Shown: positions 17,453 through 29,836, numbered from the stretch's first letter. The stretch: 64,000 nt of DNA from Idiomarina seosinensis (GCF_003987275.1 NZ_PIQF01000003.1:295315-359314), one strand, 5' to 3'. Translations and numbers: made by a program. Notes: generated by a model from the letters alone, not told the origin.

Positions 17453-19714
17453 ATGGGTGTAAAAACTGAGGACGTTCGTAGTCGTTCCATTGAGGAACTC
17501 ATTATCGAGGGAGCCGGTTGCGCGAGTTGTGTTGGCAAAATCGAAAATGCATTAAAGTCTGTATCCGGCGTGGAAAATGCAGAGATGAACTTTGCCCAGC
17601 GAACGGTCAGTGTGACTGGAACAGCAAATCCGAGCGCTTTAGTGAAAGCAGTAGAGAGGGCGGGGTATAGCGCTAAAGTAGCCACGTCCGAAAGTGACGG
17701 TGATGCGTTGGCAGAAAAAGAGCAAGCCGACTGGGCTTATTACAAGCGGCTGATGCGGGAGATGACCGTTGCGCTGTCGTTAGGTGTACCTCTCATGATT
17801 TATAGCCTTTTTGTTGGTGAAATGACGGTGACCACTGCCACAGAGCGTGTGACATGGTTAGTCGTAGGTATTCTAACGTTAGGTGTACTTTACTTTTCGG
17901 GCAAACACTTCTTCGTCGGTGCCTGGCAATCTTTGAAAAATCATTCCGCTAATATGGATACGCTGATCGCACTTGGTACTGGTACCGCCTGGTTGTATTC
18001 CATGGTGGTTGTATTGGTTCCGCACCTGGTTCCGGAAATGGCGCGTCACGTATACTTTGAAGCGACCGCAATGATTATCGGTTTGATCAATTTGGGGCTG
18101 GCACTTGAACTGAAAGCTCGTGGGCGCACGTCCGAAGCCATAAAACGTCTCATTGGTTTGCAGGCGAAAACCGCAAGGGTGATTCGTGACGATAAACAAT
18201 TGGATATCGCTATCGAAGACGTACTCGAGGAGGACGTAGTACGTGTTCGTCCCGGAGAAAAAATCCCTGTTGATGGAAAAGTTATAGAGGGAAGTACCAC
18301 CGTTGATGAATCTATGCTAACGGGTGAACCCATGCCCGTGGAAAAATCAGTTGGTGATGACGTTGTGGCGGGCACGATAAATAAAAGTGGTTCCTTTTTG
18401 TTTCAAGCGACAAGAGTCGGAAAAGATACAGCACTTGCTCAAATTATTAACATGGTGAAACGGGCGCAAAACTCTAAGCCCCCAATCGGTCGTCTTGCCG
18501 ATATTATTTCAGCTTACTTTGTGCCAGTCGTTATGATTATCGCTGTTATCAGTGCTCTAGCTTGGCTTAACTTTGGGCCTGAGCCGGCACTGGCCTTTGC
18601 TGTGGTGTCAGCGACTACCGTTTTGATTATTGCTTGCCCTTGCGCATTAGGCCTGGCGACGCCTATGTCGGTAATGGTGGGTGTAGGAAAAGCCGCAGAG
18701 GCAGGTGTGCTGATTCGCAATGGCGAAGCATTGCAAACAGCGTCGAAAGTATCGGCTATGATCCTGGATAAAACGGGCACCATTACACTTGGTTCTCCTA
18801 AAGTCACCGACGTATTAGTAGCGAGTGAGTACGATGAGCAAACCGTACTGCAACTTGCAGCGACACTTGAGTCTGGCTCTGAACATCCGCTAGCACAGGC
18901 GATAGTTGAGTCAGCCAGGGAAAGAGGGATTAAGACAAGTAAGGTCTCGAACTTCAACGCCATCGCTGGTCATGGCGTGGAGGCAGAAGTTGACGGGAAG
19001 TCCCTCCTTTTCGGTAATGAAAAGCTGTTGCGTGAACGTCAAGTTGAGCTCGGTAACTTTGTTGAAAAAGCCCAAGGCTTAGCTGCTGAAGCTAAGACGC
19101 CTATGTACTTTGCCGTTGATAATGAGTTAGCTGCAATTATTGCAGTTGCCGACCCGATAAAAGACGACTCCGTAGCCGCCATTAAACGTTTGCAAGATAA
19201 CGGTGTGCGAGTAGTGATGCTTACTGGTGATAATCGCGCGACAGCAGAAGCAGTTGCTGAAAAAGTAGGAATTAAAGAATTTTTCGCTGAAGTTCTGCCG
19301 GAAGAAAAATCAAAAAAGGTTCAGGAGCTGCAGATGGAAGGCGAAATCGTTGGCATGACGGGAGATGGTATTAATGATGCGCCAGCACTAGCTATTGCCA
19401 ATGTAGGCTTCGCGATTGGCACGGGAACGGACGTCGCTATTGAAAGTGCTGATATTACATTGATGCGCGGGTCGTTGCACGGGCTTGCCGATGCGGTCGC
19501 GGTGAGCAAGGCCACACTGAGCAACATTAAACAAAACTTATTTGGTGCTTTTATTTACAACGTAGCAGGTATTCCTTTTGCCGCAGGTGTTCTGTATCCA
19601 TTTTTTGGAATGCTGTTGAGCCCGGTTATTGCAGGTGCAGCAATGGCTTTTTCGTCACTCACGGTAGTGAGTAACGCTAATCGGTTGCGCTTTTTCAAAG
19701 CGAAGAGTCACTGA
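17453..19714 (+). CDS. copA: copper-exporting P-type ATPase CopA
   Basis: A 753-residue P1B-type ATPase. One N-terminal HMA domain carries GAGCASC (Cys 23 and 26). Then come the membrane Cys-Pro-Cys motif ([13 protein letters not shown]), the phosphorylation site DKTGT, the TGE-type actuator motif (TGEPMPVEK), the nucleotide domain with a His-Pro pair (SEHPL), and GDGIND. The last helices ([22 protein letters not shown]) are of the copper class. It pumps Cu(I) out of the cytoplasm. I start at the ATG at 17453 behind AAGGAGCACTGGT, 11 codons inside the longest frame. Confidence 0.92.
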   Translation: MGVKTEDVRSRSIEELIIEGAGCASCVGKIENALKSVSGVENAEMNFAQRTVSVTGTANPSALVKAVERAGYSAKVATSESDGDALAEKEQADWAYYKRLMREMTVALSLGVPLMIYSLFVGEMTVTTATERVTWLVVGILTLGVLYFSGKHFFVGAWQSLKNHSANMDTLIALGTGTAWLYSMVVVLVPHLVPEMARHVYFEATAMIIGLINLGLALELKARGRTSEAIKRLIGLQAKTARVIRDDKQLDIAIEDVLEEDVVRVRPGEKIPVDGKVIEGSTTVDESMLTGEPMPVEKSVGDDVVAGTINKSGSFLFQATRVGKDTALAQIINMVKRAQNSKPPIGRLADIISAYFVPVVMIIAVISALAWLNFGPEPALAFAVVSATTVLIIACPCALGLATPMSVMVGVGKAAEAGVLIRNGEALQTASKVSAMILDKTGTITLGSPKVTDVLVASEYDEQTVLQLAATLESGSEHPLAQAIVESARERGIKTSKVSNFNAIAGHGVEAEVDGKSLLFGNEKLLRERQVELGNFVEKAQGLAAEAKTPMYFAVDNELAAIIAVADPIKDDSVAAIKRLQDNGVRVVMLTGDNRATAEAVAEKVGIKEFFAEVLPEEKSKKVQELQMEGEIVGMTGDGINDAPALAIANVGFAIGTGTDVAIESADITLMRGSLHGLADAVAVSKATLSNIKQNLFGAFIYNVAGIPFAAGVLYPFFGMLLSPVIAGAAMAFSSLTVVSNANRLRFFKAKSH

Positions 19715-19751
19715 TTCCTCTTTTAATTAGAGCTCTTTCAGGAGAGTAAAA

Positions 19752-20105
19752 ATGTTATTTATTAATATCGCTGGCTTAACATTAATTGCACTGATTGTCT
19801 GGTGGTTTTGGCTTTATGAACCTGCTGAGAAACAGGCGGAAGAAGGTGAGATTGTAATTACTGTAGAAAACGGTACCTACTCACCTTCGCGTATAAAGGT
19901 GCGAGAAGGCAAGCCTGTTGAGCTTAAATTTCTGCGAAAGGATCAATCTCCTTGCTCTGAAACTTTGCTTATTCCTGATCTGGAGATCAGTGATATTTTG
20001 CCTTCCAATAAATTGAAGTCGATTCAACTGCCTGCATTGAAGCACGGAGAATACGATTTTCATTGTCAGATGCAAAGGTATCTAGGAAAACTTATTGTCA
20101 AATAA
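19752..20105 (+). CDS. membrane-anchored cupredoxin-like protein
   Basis: A 117-residue protein with one N-terminal membrane helix (~4-22) and a periplasmic cupredoxin-like domain of the EfeO/cupredoxin_1 type: EIVITVENGTYSPSRIKVREGKPVELKF, a Cys in SPCSET, and a C-terminal DFHCQMQRYLGKLIV strand. The His-Cys-Gln-Met near the end may bind copper, though the spacing is not that of classical blue copper sites. It lies 37 bp after copA with a good ribosome binding site (AGGAGAG), so it probably receives or holds copper exported by CopA. Confidence 0.75.
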   Translation: MLFINIAGLTLIALIVWWFWLYEPAEKQAEEGEIVITVENGTYSPSRIKVREGKPVELKFLRKDQSPCSETLLIPDLEISDILPSNKLKSIQLPALKHGEYDFHCQMQRYLGKLIVK

Positions 20106-20171
20106 GTGAGACAAATAAGAGCTAATATGAATGAGAAAAAAGTGCTTATAACAACTATTATCACTCCTGAA

Positions 20172-20241
20172 CTAGCTTAACCGATCACCAACCAGCAGCT
20201 AAATCCGAAATATTGGTAACTGTCCAGTGAAGTTAAGCTAG
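20172..20241. other. inverted repeat between the copper and mercury operons
   Basis: CTAGCTTAAC (20172-20181) and GTTAAGCTAG (20232-20241) are exact inverse copies 50 bp apart, in the gap between convergent operons. It could fold as a long stem-loop, or be the edge of a former insertion. No terminal repeat typical of a Tn21-type mercury transposon is seen. Confidence 0.3.
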
Positions 20242-20247
20242 GTTATC

Positions 20248-22006
<1,759 letters not shown>

Positions 22007-22019
22007 TGTGTATTGCCTC

Positions 22020-22370
22020 CTAGTAAAAGAAAGGAACAACATAGGGGTAAGCCAGTGCTGTTAAAGTAAGTACCGCAACGAGCCAAAACATCACTTTGTA
22101 GCTCTTACGAGCATTTGGCGTTGCGCAGGTGTCATCAGGGTTGCAGTCATCAGCACGCCGGTATATTCGACGCCAGGCAAAGAATATGGCAATCAATGCA
22201 ATGGCAATAAAAATGGGTCGATAAGGCTCAAGTGCTGTGAGGCTCCCAATCCAGGCCCCGGATACACCGAGTGCAAGTAATATGAGGGGACCCAGACAAC
22301 ACGCAGATGCCAGAGTCGCTGCGATCCCTCCCGCGAGAAGAGAGCCCCGACCAGATTTTGAATTTGACAT
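22020..22370 (-). CDS. merT: mercury transporter MerT
   Basis: A 116-residue inner-membrane protein with three predicted helices. TM1 carries the vicinal Cys pair (SACCLGP) that takes Hg(II) from MerP; a second pair (CNPDDTC) lies in the cytoplasmic loop between TM2 and TM3, from which mercury goes to MerA. It is the first gene after the mer promoter. The ATG at 22370 gives the usual MerT length; an upstream ATG at 22391 is possible. Confidence 0.93.
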   Translation of the reverse strand: MSNSKSGRGSLLAGGIAATLASACCLGPLILLALGVSGAWIGSLTALEPYRPIFIAIALIAIFFAWRRIYRRADDCNPDDTCATPNARKSYKVMFWLVAVLTLTALAYPYVVPFFY

Positions 22371-22408
22371 AATAGTAACTCTTTCGGGCATTTTGCTTTA
22401 ATGTGTTA

Positions 22409-22439
22409 ATCTTAGACCCGTACCTCACTACGGAAGCAA
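22409..22439 (-). promoter_or_regulatory. mer promoter/operator (MerR site)
   Basis: On the minus strand TTGCTT (22439-22434) and TAAGAT (22414-22409) are 19 bp apart. The spacer holds the dyad CCGTA-N6-TACGG (22418-22433), as in classic mer operators. MerR bound here represses without Hg(II) and untwists the promoter when Hg(II) is bound. Confidence 0.85.
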
Positions 22440-22444
22440 TAGCT

Positions 22445-22888
22445 ATGTTAAAAAAACGCAACGTAATGACAATTGGCACGCTGGCCAAAACAGCCGGCGT
22501 GGGCGTGGAAACGGTGCGCTATTATCAGCGCCGAGGGCTAATGAGCGAGCCGGAGAAGCCGTATGGGGGAATTCGACATTACGACGAACAAGCGCTTGCT
22601 CGGCTTCATTTTATTCGCGCGTCTCAATGGCTTGGATTTAGTCTGGATGAAATTGGTGAGCTATTAACTCTGCAAGATGGCGCTCATTGCGATGAGGCAC
22701 GGGAGCTTGGGGAGCAAAAGCTCACCAGTGTTCGTCGAAAGATATCGCACTTACAGCAAATTGAACGAGCGTTGAATGAGCTGGTGCAAAAATGCAGCGC
22801 CGGACACGGAGATGTCTATTGTCCACTGATGGCCTCGCTTAATGACGGGGTTGAGGACGCTACCACGGACAAACATAAGGTGCGTTAG
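22445..22888 (+). CDS. merR: mercury-responsive regulator MerR
   Basis: A 147-residue MerR-family protein with an N-terminal winged HTH (MTIGTLAKTAGVGVETVRYYQRRGL), a dimer helix, and the three Hg(II)-binding Cys at 82, 117 and 126. These are the same positions as in the Tn501 protein when numbering starts at 22445. It is divergent from merTPA across the operator, so it should also control its own expression. The frame stays open to 22403, but those extra codons cover the operator. Confidence 0.93.
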   Translation: MLKKRNVMTIGTLAKTAGVGVETVRYYQRRGLMSEPEKPYGGIRHYDEQALARLHFIRASQWLGFSLDEIGELLTLQDGAHCDEARELGEQKLTSVRRKISHLQQIERALNELVQKCSAGHGDVYCPLMASLNDGVEDATTDKHKVR

Positions 22889-22939
22889 TCTGTGTAGTAA
22901 AACTTTTGAGCGGAGTTCTTTAACTGAATTGCTTTATAG

Positions 22940-23275
22940 CTAACGCCAGCCATACACAAGAATCCCCATACCGGTTAGCACAAACGCCGTGCCAATCAGG
23001 TCGAAATTGGATAGTGGCGATTTATCGACAATTCGCAGCCACACTATGGCGGTTAACACGTAAATACCGCCGTAGGCTGCGTAAACGCGTCCGCTTTCCG
23101 CCGGATGAAGTGTTAACAAGTAAGCAAATAAGGCTAAGCTCACTGCCGCCGGAATGAGCAACCAAACCGAATGGCCCTCTTTGAGCCATAGGTAGGGTAA
23201 ATAGCATCCGACAATTTCAGCAATTGCGGTGGCAATAAATAAGCCCAATGTTTTCATTAAAAATAATGCACTCAT
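22940..23275 (-). CDS. YnfA/UPF0060-family small membrane protein
   Basis: A 111-residue protein with four predicted helices, closely following the YnfA pattern ([39 protein letters not shown]). The family belongs to the drug/metabolite transporter superfamily and is small-multidrug-resistance-like. It starts 2 bp after the CDF gene stop, with AGGGA inside the end of that gene, so the pair is coupled. An internal ATG at 23257 aligns with the E. coli start and is an alternative. Why it travels with a metal exporter is not clear. Confidence 0.85.
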
Positions 23276-23277
23276 TA

Positions 23278-24165
23278 TCAGTTGTCCCTACAGGCTTCAT
23301 CAGGATCTTCTAGTTCTACCGTTGTATGGCTTAAAGCATAGGGCGCAAGGACGTCATCGATGCGCTGTTTTAAATCGCTACGGGCCTCGATATCAAGGTT
23401 TTTAGATAACACCAAATGAACGGTTAATACATGCTCCTCGCCATCTAGTGACCAAAAATGCAGATGGTGTAGGTCAGCGACATGAGGTAGCTCCAGTAAA
23501 GCGTCCGCGACTTGTTTGTAGGTTTTTTTGTCTGGCGTGGCCTGTATGAAGAGTTTCAGTGTTGCCCACAGGTTGCGTAGTACATTCACTAAAATAAATA
23601 GAGTAAAGCCAATCGACAATATAGGGTCGAGAATCGGCCAGTCTACGAACAGCAAAACAATACCAACGATAAGTACAGCAACCCAGCCGAAAACATCCTC
23701 CAGCAAGTGCCAGTTAATAACGCGTTCGTTTAACGTTTTGCCCTCTGACAATTTGTAAGCAGCAAATCCATTAACTGTAATGCCAACGACGGCTAAAGCA
23801 ATCATGCCATCAGCGACGGGCATCTGAGGGTTCCAGAGTCTGGGAATTGCTTCCACAAGTACCCAGGCAGAGCCTGCGATTAACACAACGGCATTAATAA
23901 ATGCACCGGCAAGATTCAGTCTTTTATAACCGTAGGTAAAGTGTTGGTTAGCCTGTTTTTTGCCAAGTTTATTTAGTATCCACGCGAGACCTAACGACAG
24001 GCTATCGCCAAGATCATGAACGGCATCAGCTAAAATGGCGGTACTGTTGGTAAGAAAACCACCAATGAACTCAATAATGGTAAAAACAAAGTTAAGCAGG
24101 AATGCCCAACCTAATCGGTTGGACGGCATGTCCTTTGAGTGATCATGGTTATGGTGATGTCCCAT
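23278..24165 (-). CDS. cation diffusion facilitator (CzcD/ZitB-like)
   Basis: A 295-residue CDF exporter. A His-rich start (MGHHHNHDH) leads into six membrane helices with the metal site of TM2 ([10 protein letters not shown]) and TM5 ([10 protein letters not shown]); this His/Asp arrangement is typical of Zn/Cd transporters. The C-terminal cytoplasmic domain (~210-295) has [21 protein letters not shown], the dimeric metal-sensing part of CDFs. It exchanges Zn(II) or Cd(II) for protons at the inner membrane. It lies below the czcCBA terminator. Confidence 0.9.
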
Positions 24166-24186
24166 AATACGTTCCTCTTTTAATAA

Positions 24187-24212
24187 AAGGGGGCGACAAT
24201 AACCGCCCCCTT
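24187..24212 (-). terminator. Rho-independent terminator after czcA
   Basis: GGGGGCG (24189-24195) pairs with CGCCCCC (24204-24210), and AA/TT extends the stem. Read on the minus strand the stem is followed by TTTTATT. It separates czcCBA from the CDF-ynfA pair. Confidence 0.8.
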
Positions 24213-24227
24213 AAATGCTATTGAACC

Positions 24228-27200
24228 CTAACGGCTCAGATCCTTAATTTTTTGTTTCGAAAACCAAGGATAGAGCACGGGTAAGATAACCAATGTCAGC
24301 AGAGTAGCTGATACCAAACCACCAACAATGACGGTAGCCAGTGGGCGTTGAATTTCAGCCCCTGCACCGGTTGCAAACAGCATGGGAATGAGTCCTAACG
24401 CTGAGGTTATTGCTGTCATTAATACCGGGCGTAGTCGCGACCACGCGCCATCAAACACGGCATCATTAACCGCATGCCCATCGGTTATTCTCTGGTTAAT
24501 ACTCTCGACCAGAACCACACCGTTTAGTACCGCTACACCAAACAGTGTGATGAAACCCACGGCGCTGGGCACCGATAAGTACTGTCCTGACACATAGAGT
24601 GCCACAATACCGCCGATGACTGCCAATGGTACATTCACCAAAATCAACATGGCTTGACCCATGGTGCCGAAAGCAAAATAAAGCAGCAGGGCGATGAGTG
24701 CCAGCGATATGGGAACGACAATGGACAAGCGCTCCTGTGCTCGTTGTTGACTTTCGAACTGGCCACCAATATCGACTGAGTAACCGGTTGGTAAATCCAC
24801 CTTCTCGTCAATCGCCTTCCTAATATCGGCAACCACGCTACCCATGTCACGACCCTGAACGTTCGATTGAATCACAACGCGACGCTGTACGTCATCACGA
24901 CGGATTTGCGGTGGTCCTGATTCAATTGCGACGTGGGCGACTTCGCCTAAGGTTACCCAGGCCCCTGAGGGAGTTAACAGGCGTAACGAACGAATAGACT
25001 CCGGCGTATCGCGGAATTGCTTGGCCAGCCGCACGTAAATATCATAGCGCTCATTACCGCGAATGATCTGGCCTGCCGAAGCGCCACCCAAGCCATTGTC
25101 GACAACGCTCAGTACATCGGTGACATTTAAGCCGTAGCGTGAGAGTTGCTGGCGTTTCGGCGAAACCACGAGTTGTGCTTCACCTTTTATTTGCTCCATC
25201 GCTACAGCAACCGCCCCGTCAACTTGCTTGACGGCACCTTCTATTTCCTGGCCTTTACGGGCCAACACGTCAAGCTCGGGTCCAAATAGTTTGATGGCTA
25301 GCTGCGATTTTACACCTGAGAGCAGTTCATCAACCCGTGTTGCAATAGGTTGTGAAAAATTAAACAACAAGCCTGGGTGAGCATCTAGTTTTGCCTCCAT
25401 TTTTTCTTGTAAGGCGTAGCGATCGGATGCCGTTGTCCATTCGGATTGCGGCTTAAGGCCCACATATATCTCGATGTTGCTGATAGGCTCTGGATCACCA
25501 CCCACTTCAGCTCGTCCAATGCGGCTGAGTGCGTAGGTGGTTTCCGGGAACGACATCAGGATTTTTTCAAGCTTCGGAGCCACCTCTAAGGCCGTTTCAA
25601 GGTTAGAGGAGGGGGCTAATGTCACGCGAATATTAATCGTGCCTTCTTCCAATTCGGGCGCAAATTCTGTGCCGAGACGAGGCACTAACACCAAAGCGCC
25701 GACAAACAGCACACCGGCCAGGGTAATAACAGCCTTTTTACTGCGTAACGCCACCGATAATAGTCTTTTATAACCATTATCTAGTGGTTTAAGCAGTTTA
25801 TTTTCACGAGGCTTAATACCCCGACTGAAAAAGTAACTGGCTAATGCCGGTACAACCATAATGGCCACAAAAACCGCGGAGATAATGGCCAACATAATAC
25901 TGATAGCCATGGGCTCAAATAATTTAGCTTCAACACCCTGAAAACTAAACAGTGGCATAAAGACCACCAAGATAATCATGGCGGCAAAGAATACCGGTCG
26001 TGCCACTTCGTTCGCCGCTTCCTTAACTCGCAGCTTGATACCATGGCTATCGAGTTTGGCTGCCTGAGGATCCGGGTCGCGGTGCTCTGTGCGTTGCTCG
26101 GCGTCGTCTTGGTGTTCACTATCCGGACGACTTAAGTGCTTAAAGATGTTTTCAACCATCACCACGGAGCCGTCGACCAGCATACCAATGGCAACAGCAA
26201 TCCCGCCCAGCGACATCAGGTTAGCTGACATGCCCATCGCGGACATTACCATCAGGGCAATGGCGATAGAAACGGGAATGGACAGTAACACTAAAAAAGT
26301 AGCGCGTATGTTGAGCAAAAACAGTGCTAATACTGCGATAATAAAGACAAAGGCAATGAGCAGTGAATACGCGACCGTAGATACGGCTTTTTGTATTAAA
26401 TCGGCCTGATCATAATACGGCTCAAAGGTGACACCCTCGGGTAATGCTTGCTGAATAAGCGGAATGCGCTTTTTAATACCGTCGATGGTGGCTTTGGTAT
26501 TCGAGCCCATGCGTTTGAGCACAATACCCGACACCACTTCGCCCAGCTGGTTGACCTCGCCGTCGACTTTACGCGACATTGAGACCGCCCCCTGGCGAAT
26601 TTCACTACCGATTTCGACGTCGGCAACCTGGCTCAGTGTTACGGAAACGCCGTCAACGGTTTTGAGCGGTATTTGTCGTATTTGTTGCAGGCCTTTTTTA
26701 CCGCTATCCAACCAGCCGGTGCCGCGAATAACCAACTGCTCCTGACCGCGGGGCATATACCAACCACCAACGTTACCGTTATTCTTGTTGACCGCGCTCA
26801 TCACATCTTGCTGTGTGAGTTCGTAAGACAGTAACTTCGCGGGATTTAGGTTAACCTGATATTGCTTAACCTTACCGCCAAAGGACAAGACTTCGGTAAT
26901 TCCCTCAACGGGCATCAGTAGCAGTTTAACCACATAGTCGTTAAGACTGCGTAGCTCCATACTGCTGACACCGGAGCCCGGTTCGGCAAGTAGCAGATAC
27001 TGATAAACCTGGCCGAGGCCGGAAGAGTTAGGACCCATTTCGGGTGTACCTACGCCTTCGGGTATCAACTCCTTTGCCGCCTGCAGTCGTTCAAACACCA
27101 GTTGCCGGGCAAAGTAGATATCGACACTCTCGTCAAACACTACGGTAATGCCCGATAAACCTGTTTTTGAGATTGACCGAACCTCTTTGACGTCGGGCAG

Positions 27201-27425
27201 AGCATACATCACCGACTCTATCGGATAGGTAATCAGCTGCTCGACTTCGGTCGCTGCTAACCCGGGGGCCTCCGTATTTACCGTTACCTGAACGTTGGTA
27301 ACATCGGGGAAGGCATCCAGATTAAGTTTGGGAATAACAAAAAATGACGCAATGCTGATGCTGAATAAAGCCAATACCAATAACAGGCGATTAGCGACAG
27401 CAAACTGAATAATGCGCTGAAACAT
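24228..27425 (-). CDS. HME-RND divalent-metal efflux pump (CzcA-like)
   Basis: A 1065-residue RND pump with 12 helices and two periplasmic loops. TM4 reads GGIAVAIGMLVDGSVVMVEN, different from both the CusA and the DFG-type CzcA motif, so it may belong to another HME subgroup. A charged cytoplasmic insert (HQDDAEQRTEHRDPD, ~435-455) is rich in His, Asp and Glu. It is the last gene of a czcI-C-B-A operon on the minus strand, 11 bp after the adaptor. Zn, Cd or Co are the likely substrates by context. Confidence 0.88.
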   Translation of the reverse strand: MFQRIIQFAVANRLLLVLALFSISIASFFVIPKLNLDAFPDVTNVQVTVNTEAPGLAATEVEQLITYPIESVMYALPDVKEVRSISKTGLSGITVVFDESVDIYFARQLVFERLQAAKELIPEGVGTPEMGPNSSGLGQVYQYLLLAEPGSGVSSMELRSLNDYVVKLLLMPVEGITEVLSFGGKVKQYQVNLNPAKLLSYELTQQDVMSAVNKNNGNVGGWYMPRGQEQLVIRGTGWLDSGKKGLQQIRQIPLKTVDGVSVTLSQVADVEIGSEIRQGAVSMSRKVDGEVNQLGEVVSGIVLKRMGSNTKATIDGIKKRIPLIQQALPEGVTFEPYYDQADLIQKAVSTVAYSLLIAFVFIIAVLALFLLNIRATFLVLLSIPVSIAIALMVMSAMGMSANLMSLGGIAVAIGMLVDGSVVMVENIFKHLSRPDSEHQDDAEQRTEHRDPDPQAAKLDSHGIKLRVKEAANEVARPVFFAAMIILVVFMPLFSFQGVEAKLFEPMAISIMLAIISAVFVAIMVVPALASYFFSRGIKPRENKLLKPLDNGYKRLLSVALRSKKAVITLAGVLFVGALVLVPRLGTEFAPELEEGTINIRVTLAPSSNLETALEVAPKLEKILMSFPETTYALSRIGRAEVGGDPEPISNIEIYVGLKPQSEWTTASDRYALQEKMEAKLDAHPGLLFNFSQPIATRVDELLSGVKSQLAIKLFGPELDVLARKGQEIEGAVKQVDGAVAVAMEQIKGEAQLVVSPKRQQLSRYGLNVTDVLSVVDNGLGGASAGQIIRGNERYDIYVRLAKQFRDTPESIRSLRLLTPSGAWVTLGEVAHVAIESGPPQIRRDDVQRRVVIQSNVQGRDMGSVVADIRKAIDEKVDLPTGYSVDIGGQFESQQRAQERLSIVVPISLALIALLLYFAFGTMGQAMLILVNVPLAVIGGIVALYVSGQYLSVPSAVGFITLFGVAVLNGVVLVESINQRITDGHAVNDAVFDGAWSRLRPVLMTAITSALGLIPMLFATGAGAEIQRPLATVIVGGLVSATLLTLVILPVLYPWFSKQKIKDLSR

Positions 27426-27436
27426 ACAACCTCCTG

Positions 27437-28582
27437 TTAGTGGTTATGTGGGTCAAAACCGCCTTTAGCGATTTGTGAGCGAACGAAAAACGCGCCGTTG
27501 TCTACGTATTCTGTGCCTTCCTTAACGCCTCGAATAACTTTCCACGGACCCTTTTGATCAACCAATTCGACTTTCTTCGGTTCAAATTTTCCGGGTTCGT
27601 GCTCAATGAATATCTGCCAGTCACCATCAGGTGCCCGCATCAAGGCAGAGTCCTTAACTGCAAGCACCGGTCCATCCGACTTGACTGAGAAATAAACATC
27701 CGCAAATAAACCGGGATGTAATTGGTCCTTTTCGTTATTTACCGCAAGTCGTACCGTTCGGGTGCGAGTTTTATGGTCTATTGTGTGGCCTTCCTGAATG
27801 ACTTTTGCCGCAAAGCGGTGATTGTCGACACTCACTGCAACAGGATCACCAAACTGCACATTAAGGTCAGCTGAGCCTGGTAGCCGAGCATTAACCCACA
27901 AGGTTTCTTCTTGCAGAACTTCAACCAAGTGGTTACCGGCATTGACTTGCTGGCCCTGCTTGAAGTTATCGCTAACCACAATTCCGCCAATTTCTGAGGT
28001 CAGTTGGTATTCGCCGATAGGGTAATTAGCTTTACTTAAACGCTTAATATCACTGACCGACATACCAAATGCTTTGAGTTGCGCGTGCGCTGAGGTAAAG
28101 GCATTTTTCGCTTCGACAAAGCGTTTTTCACCCACCGTTGACTCACCGAGTGACTGCACGCGTTGCCATTCGTTAAGTGTGACTAAATACTGACTTTGCG
28201 CCTCTGCCATAGTTGCGCTGAAGAGTGTGGCTAGTGGTTCACCTTTTTCGACGTGATCGCCAATACTGACAAAACGTTTGAGTACGGTCGAATCGATGCG
28301 CGGACTCACGATGTAGCTGTTAAAGTCGTTAGCAACCACCTCGCCCGGGGCATAAACCGGGTATTCAATGACTTGAGTTTGCAAGGTTCGCGTGGTGATA
28401 TCTGCCATGGACAGCTGCTTGCTGGATAGCTCCACGCCTGCACTTTCCTTATGTTCACCTTGCTCGTGTTTGCCTTCTTCCTTGTGGGTATCTTCTTTTT
28501 CGTCGTGTCCGTGTTCATCCTGCGCCATAACCGAAAAGCTCAGCGCAAGTGCTATTGCTGCGTATAAAGGTTTTACTGACAT
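27437..28582 (-). CDS. RND periplasmic adaptor (CzcB-like)
   Basis: A 381-residue adaptor with a signal peptide (MSVKPLYAAIALALSFSVMAQ). A strongly charged His/Glu/Asp stretch follows (DEHGHDEKEDTHKEEGKHEQ, ~22-45), which could buffer metals. The HlyD-type core contains a hairpin with a predicted helical region and a barrel that ends near FDPHNH, again His-rich. It joins the inner-membrane pump to the outer-membrane channel. The neighbouring genes are 11 bp and 3 bp away. Confidence 0.88.
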   Translation of the reverse strand: MSVKPLYAAIALALSFSVMAQDEHGHDEKEDTHKEEGKHEQGEHKESAGVELSSKQLSMADITTRTLQTQVIEYPVYAPGEVVANDFNSYIVSPRIDSTVLKRFVSIGDHVEKGEPLATLFSATMAEAQSQYLVTLNEWQRVQSLGESTVGEKRFVEAKNAFTSAHAQLKAFGMSVSDIKRLSKANYPIGEYQLTSEIGGIVVSDNFKQGQQVNAGNHLVEVLQEETLWVNARLPGSADLNVQFGDPVAVSVDNHRFAAKVIQEGHTIDHKTRTRTVRLAVNNEKDQLHPGLFADVYFSVKSDGPVLAVKDSALMRAPDGDWQIFIEHEPGKFEPKKVELVDQKGPWKVIRGVKEGTEYVDNGAFFVRSQIAKGGFDPHNH

Positions 28583-28585
28583 CGT

Positions 28586-29836
28586 TTACTCTCCAATCTC
28601 TGCGTTTGTTGGCTGGCTTAACGGCGATAACGTCAGTGCTTTACTGAGTTCGCCCGAACGGTACAACCATTCAATGGCGGCCAACCGATATTGTGTTTGC
28701 AGCGCTATCCCTGCAAATTGGCTATCGAGCTGCTGTTGCACAGCGGTGAGGTAGTCTGTGGTGGATAGGTCACCGGCGAGCCAGGACTGTTCAATCACCT
28801 GCATCGACTCATCCTGCCGAGATTGAAAGTCTTTTTGCCAGCTTTGCCACTGTTTTTTCACAAAACGATAATTGTTAAGAGATGATTTCAGTGCTGCTTG
28901 CCATTGTTGCTTTAGTGCAATCAAACGTTTTTCTTCAGCAACAGCTTCGCTATTGGCTGCGCGTACTGCATCGCTGTAGTTATTGCGAATCTGTAGTGGA
29001 ATGCTGAATGATAAGCCAACTACTGTTTCGTTATCGCTCTCGCCCGCTTCGACGCCTATGGTTGGGTTGGCGGTGGTTAACGAGCGTTTCCAGTCGACAT
29101 TGGCGCGCTTTAATTGCCATTGCAGGTAAGCGGCTTTTAACGCTGGATGTTGTTGCCAACGAGCCGTTAACGCAGGTTCAACGTTAAATAGCTCCTCGTT
29201 AATGGAGAGTTGACCGACATCAGATGTTGTTAGCAGAGCGTTTAACTCTGCTTCAGCGGATTGCAGTTGTTGATAAGCCGCTGCCGTTTGTTGCAGTTGC
29301 CGACTTAGCGCGAGTACCGTCAGTTGTTCGTCGACGGCACCTAAGTCACCGGCTTTACGTCGTTCGGCAACCAGGCTTATCGCCTGTTTAACGATGTTCT
29401 CTTGCTGCTTGGCCAGTGCGTAACGCTGTTTTGCATCAAGCCATTGCACATAGGCATTCAGCAGAGTTTTAGTATGCGATGTCGCCGACTGGCGATAAAT
29501 ACTCACTGCCATAGCCGTCATGGCGTCACTCTGACTGGCTCGTGCTTCATTGCGAGTGCTCCAGTCCAGCGTTTGGCTTAGACCAACGCCGTAATTATTG
29601 ATATCACCTTCGCGCTCTAAGCGTGAGGATAGGCTAGGGTTGTACAAAGGCTGATTTAATTGCTTGCCCTGTTGGATCAGCGCTTCAGCCTGCTGTTGAG
29701 CGGCTTCAACACTGGGGTGTTGCTGCACAGTTTGTTGCCATTGCTCGGGCAACTGTTGTGCATTGGCGTAGCTTGAACTTATTGCCAGACTTACGGCAAT
29801 AAACAAGCGTTTGCTATGTGTCGAAAACGGACCCAT
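28586..29836 (-). CDS. TolC-family outer-membrane factor (CzcC-like)
   Basis: A 416-residue protein with a signal peptide (to ANAQQ) and two OEP domains of long helices with many Gln and Ala, as in metal-efflux TolC homologues. Its stop is 3 bp before the adaptor start. It would form the outer-membrane exit of the czc pump. A run of Gln-rich helices (AAQQQAEALIQQGKQLNQP) is typical. Confidence 0.85.
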   Translation of the reverse strand: MGPFSTHSKRLFIAVSLAISSSYANAQQLPEQWQQTVQQHPSVEAAQQQAEALIQQGKQLNQPLYNPSLSSRLEREGDINNYGVGLSQTLDWSTRNEARASQSDAMTAMAVSIYRQSATSHTKTLLNAYVQWLDAKQRYALAKQQENIVKQAISLVAERRKAGDLGAVDEQLTVLALSRQLQQTAAAYQQLQSAEAELNALLTTSDVGQLSINEELFNVEPALTARWQQHPALKAAYLQWQLKRANVDWKRSLTTANPTIGVEAGESDNETVVGLSFSIPLQIRNNYSDAVRAANSEAVAEEKRLIALKQQWQAALKSSLNNYRFVKKQWQSWQKDFQSRQDESMQVIEQSWLAGDLSTTDYLTAVQQQLDSQFAGIALQTQYRLAAIEWLYRSGELSKALTLSPLSQPTNAEIGE

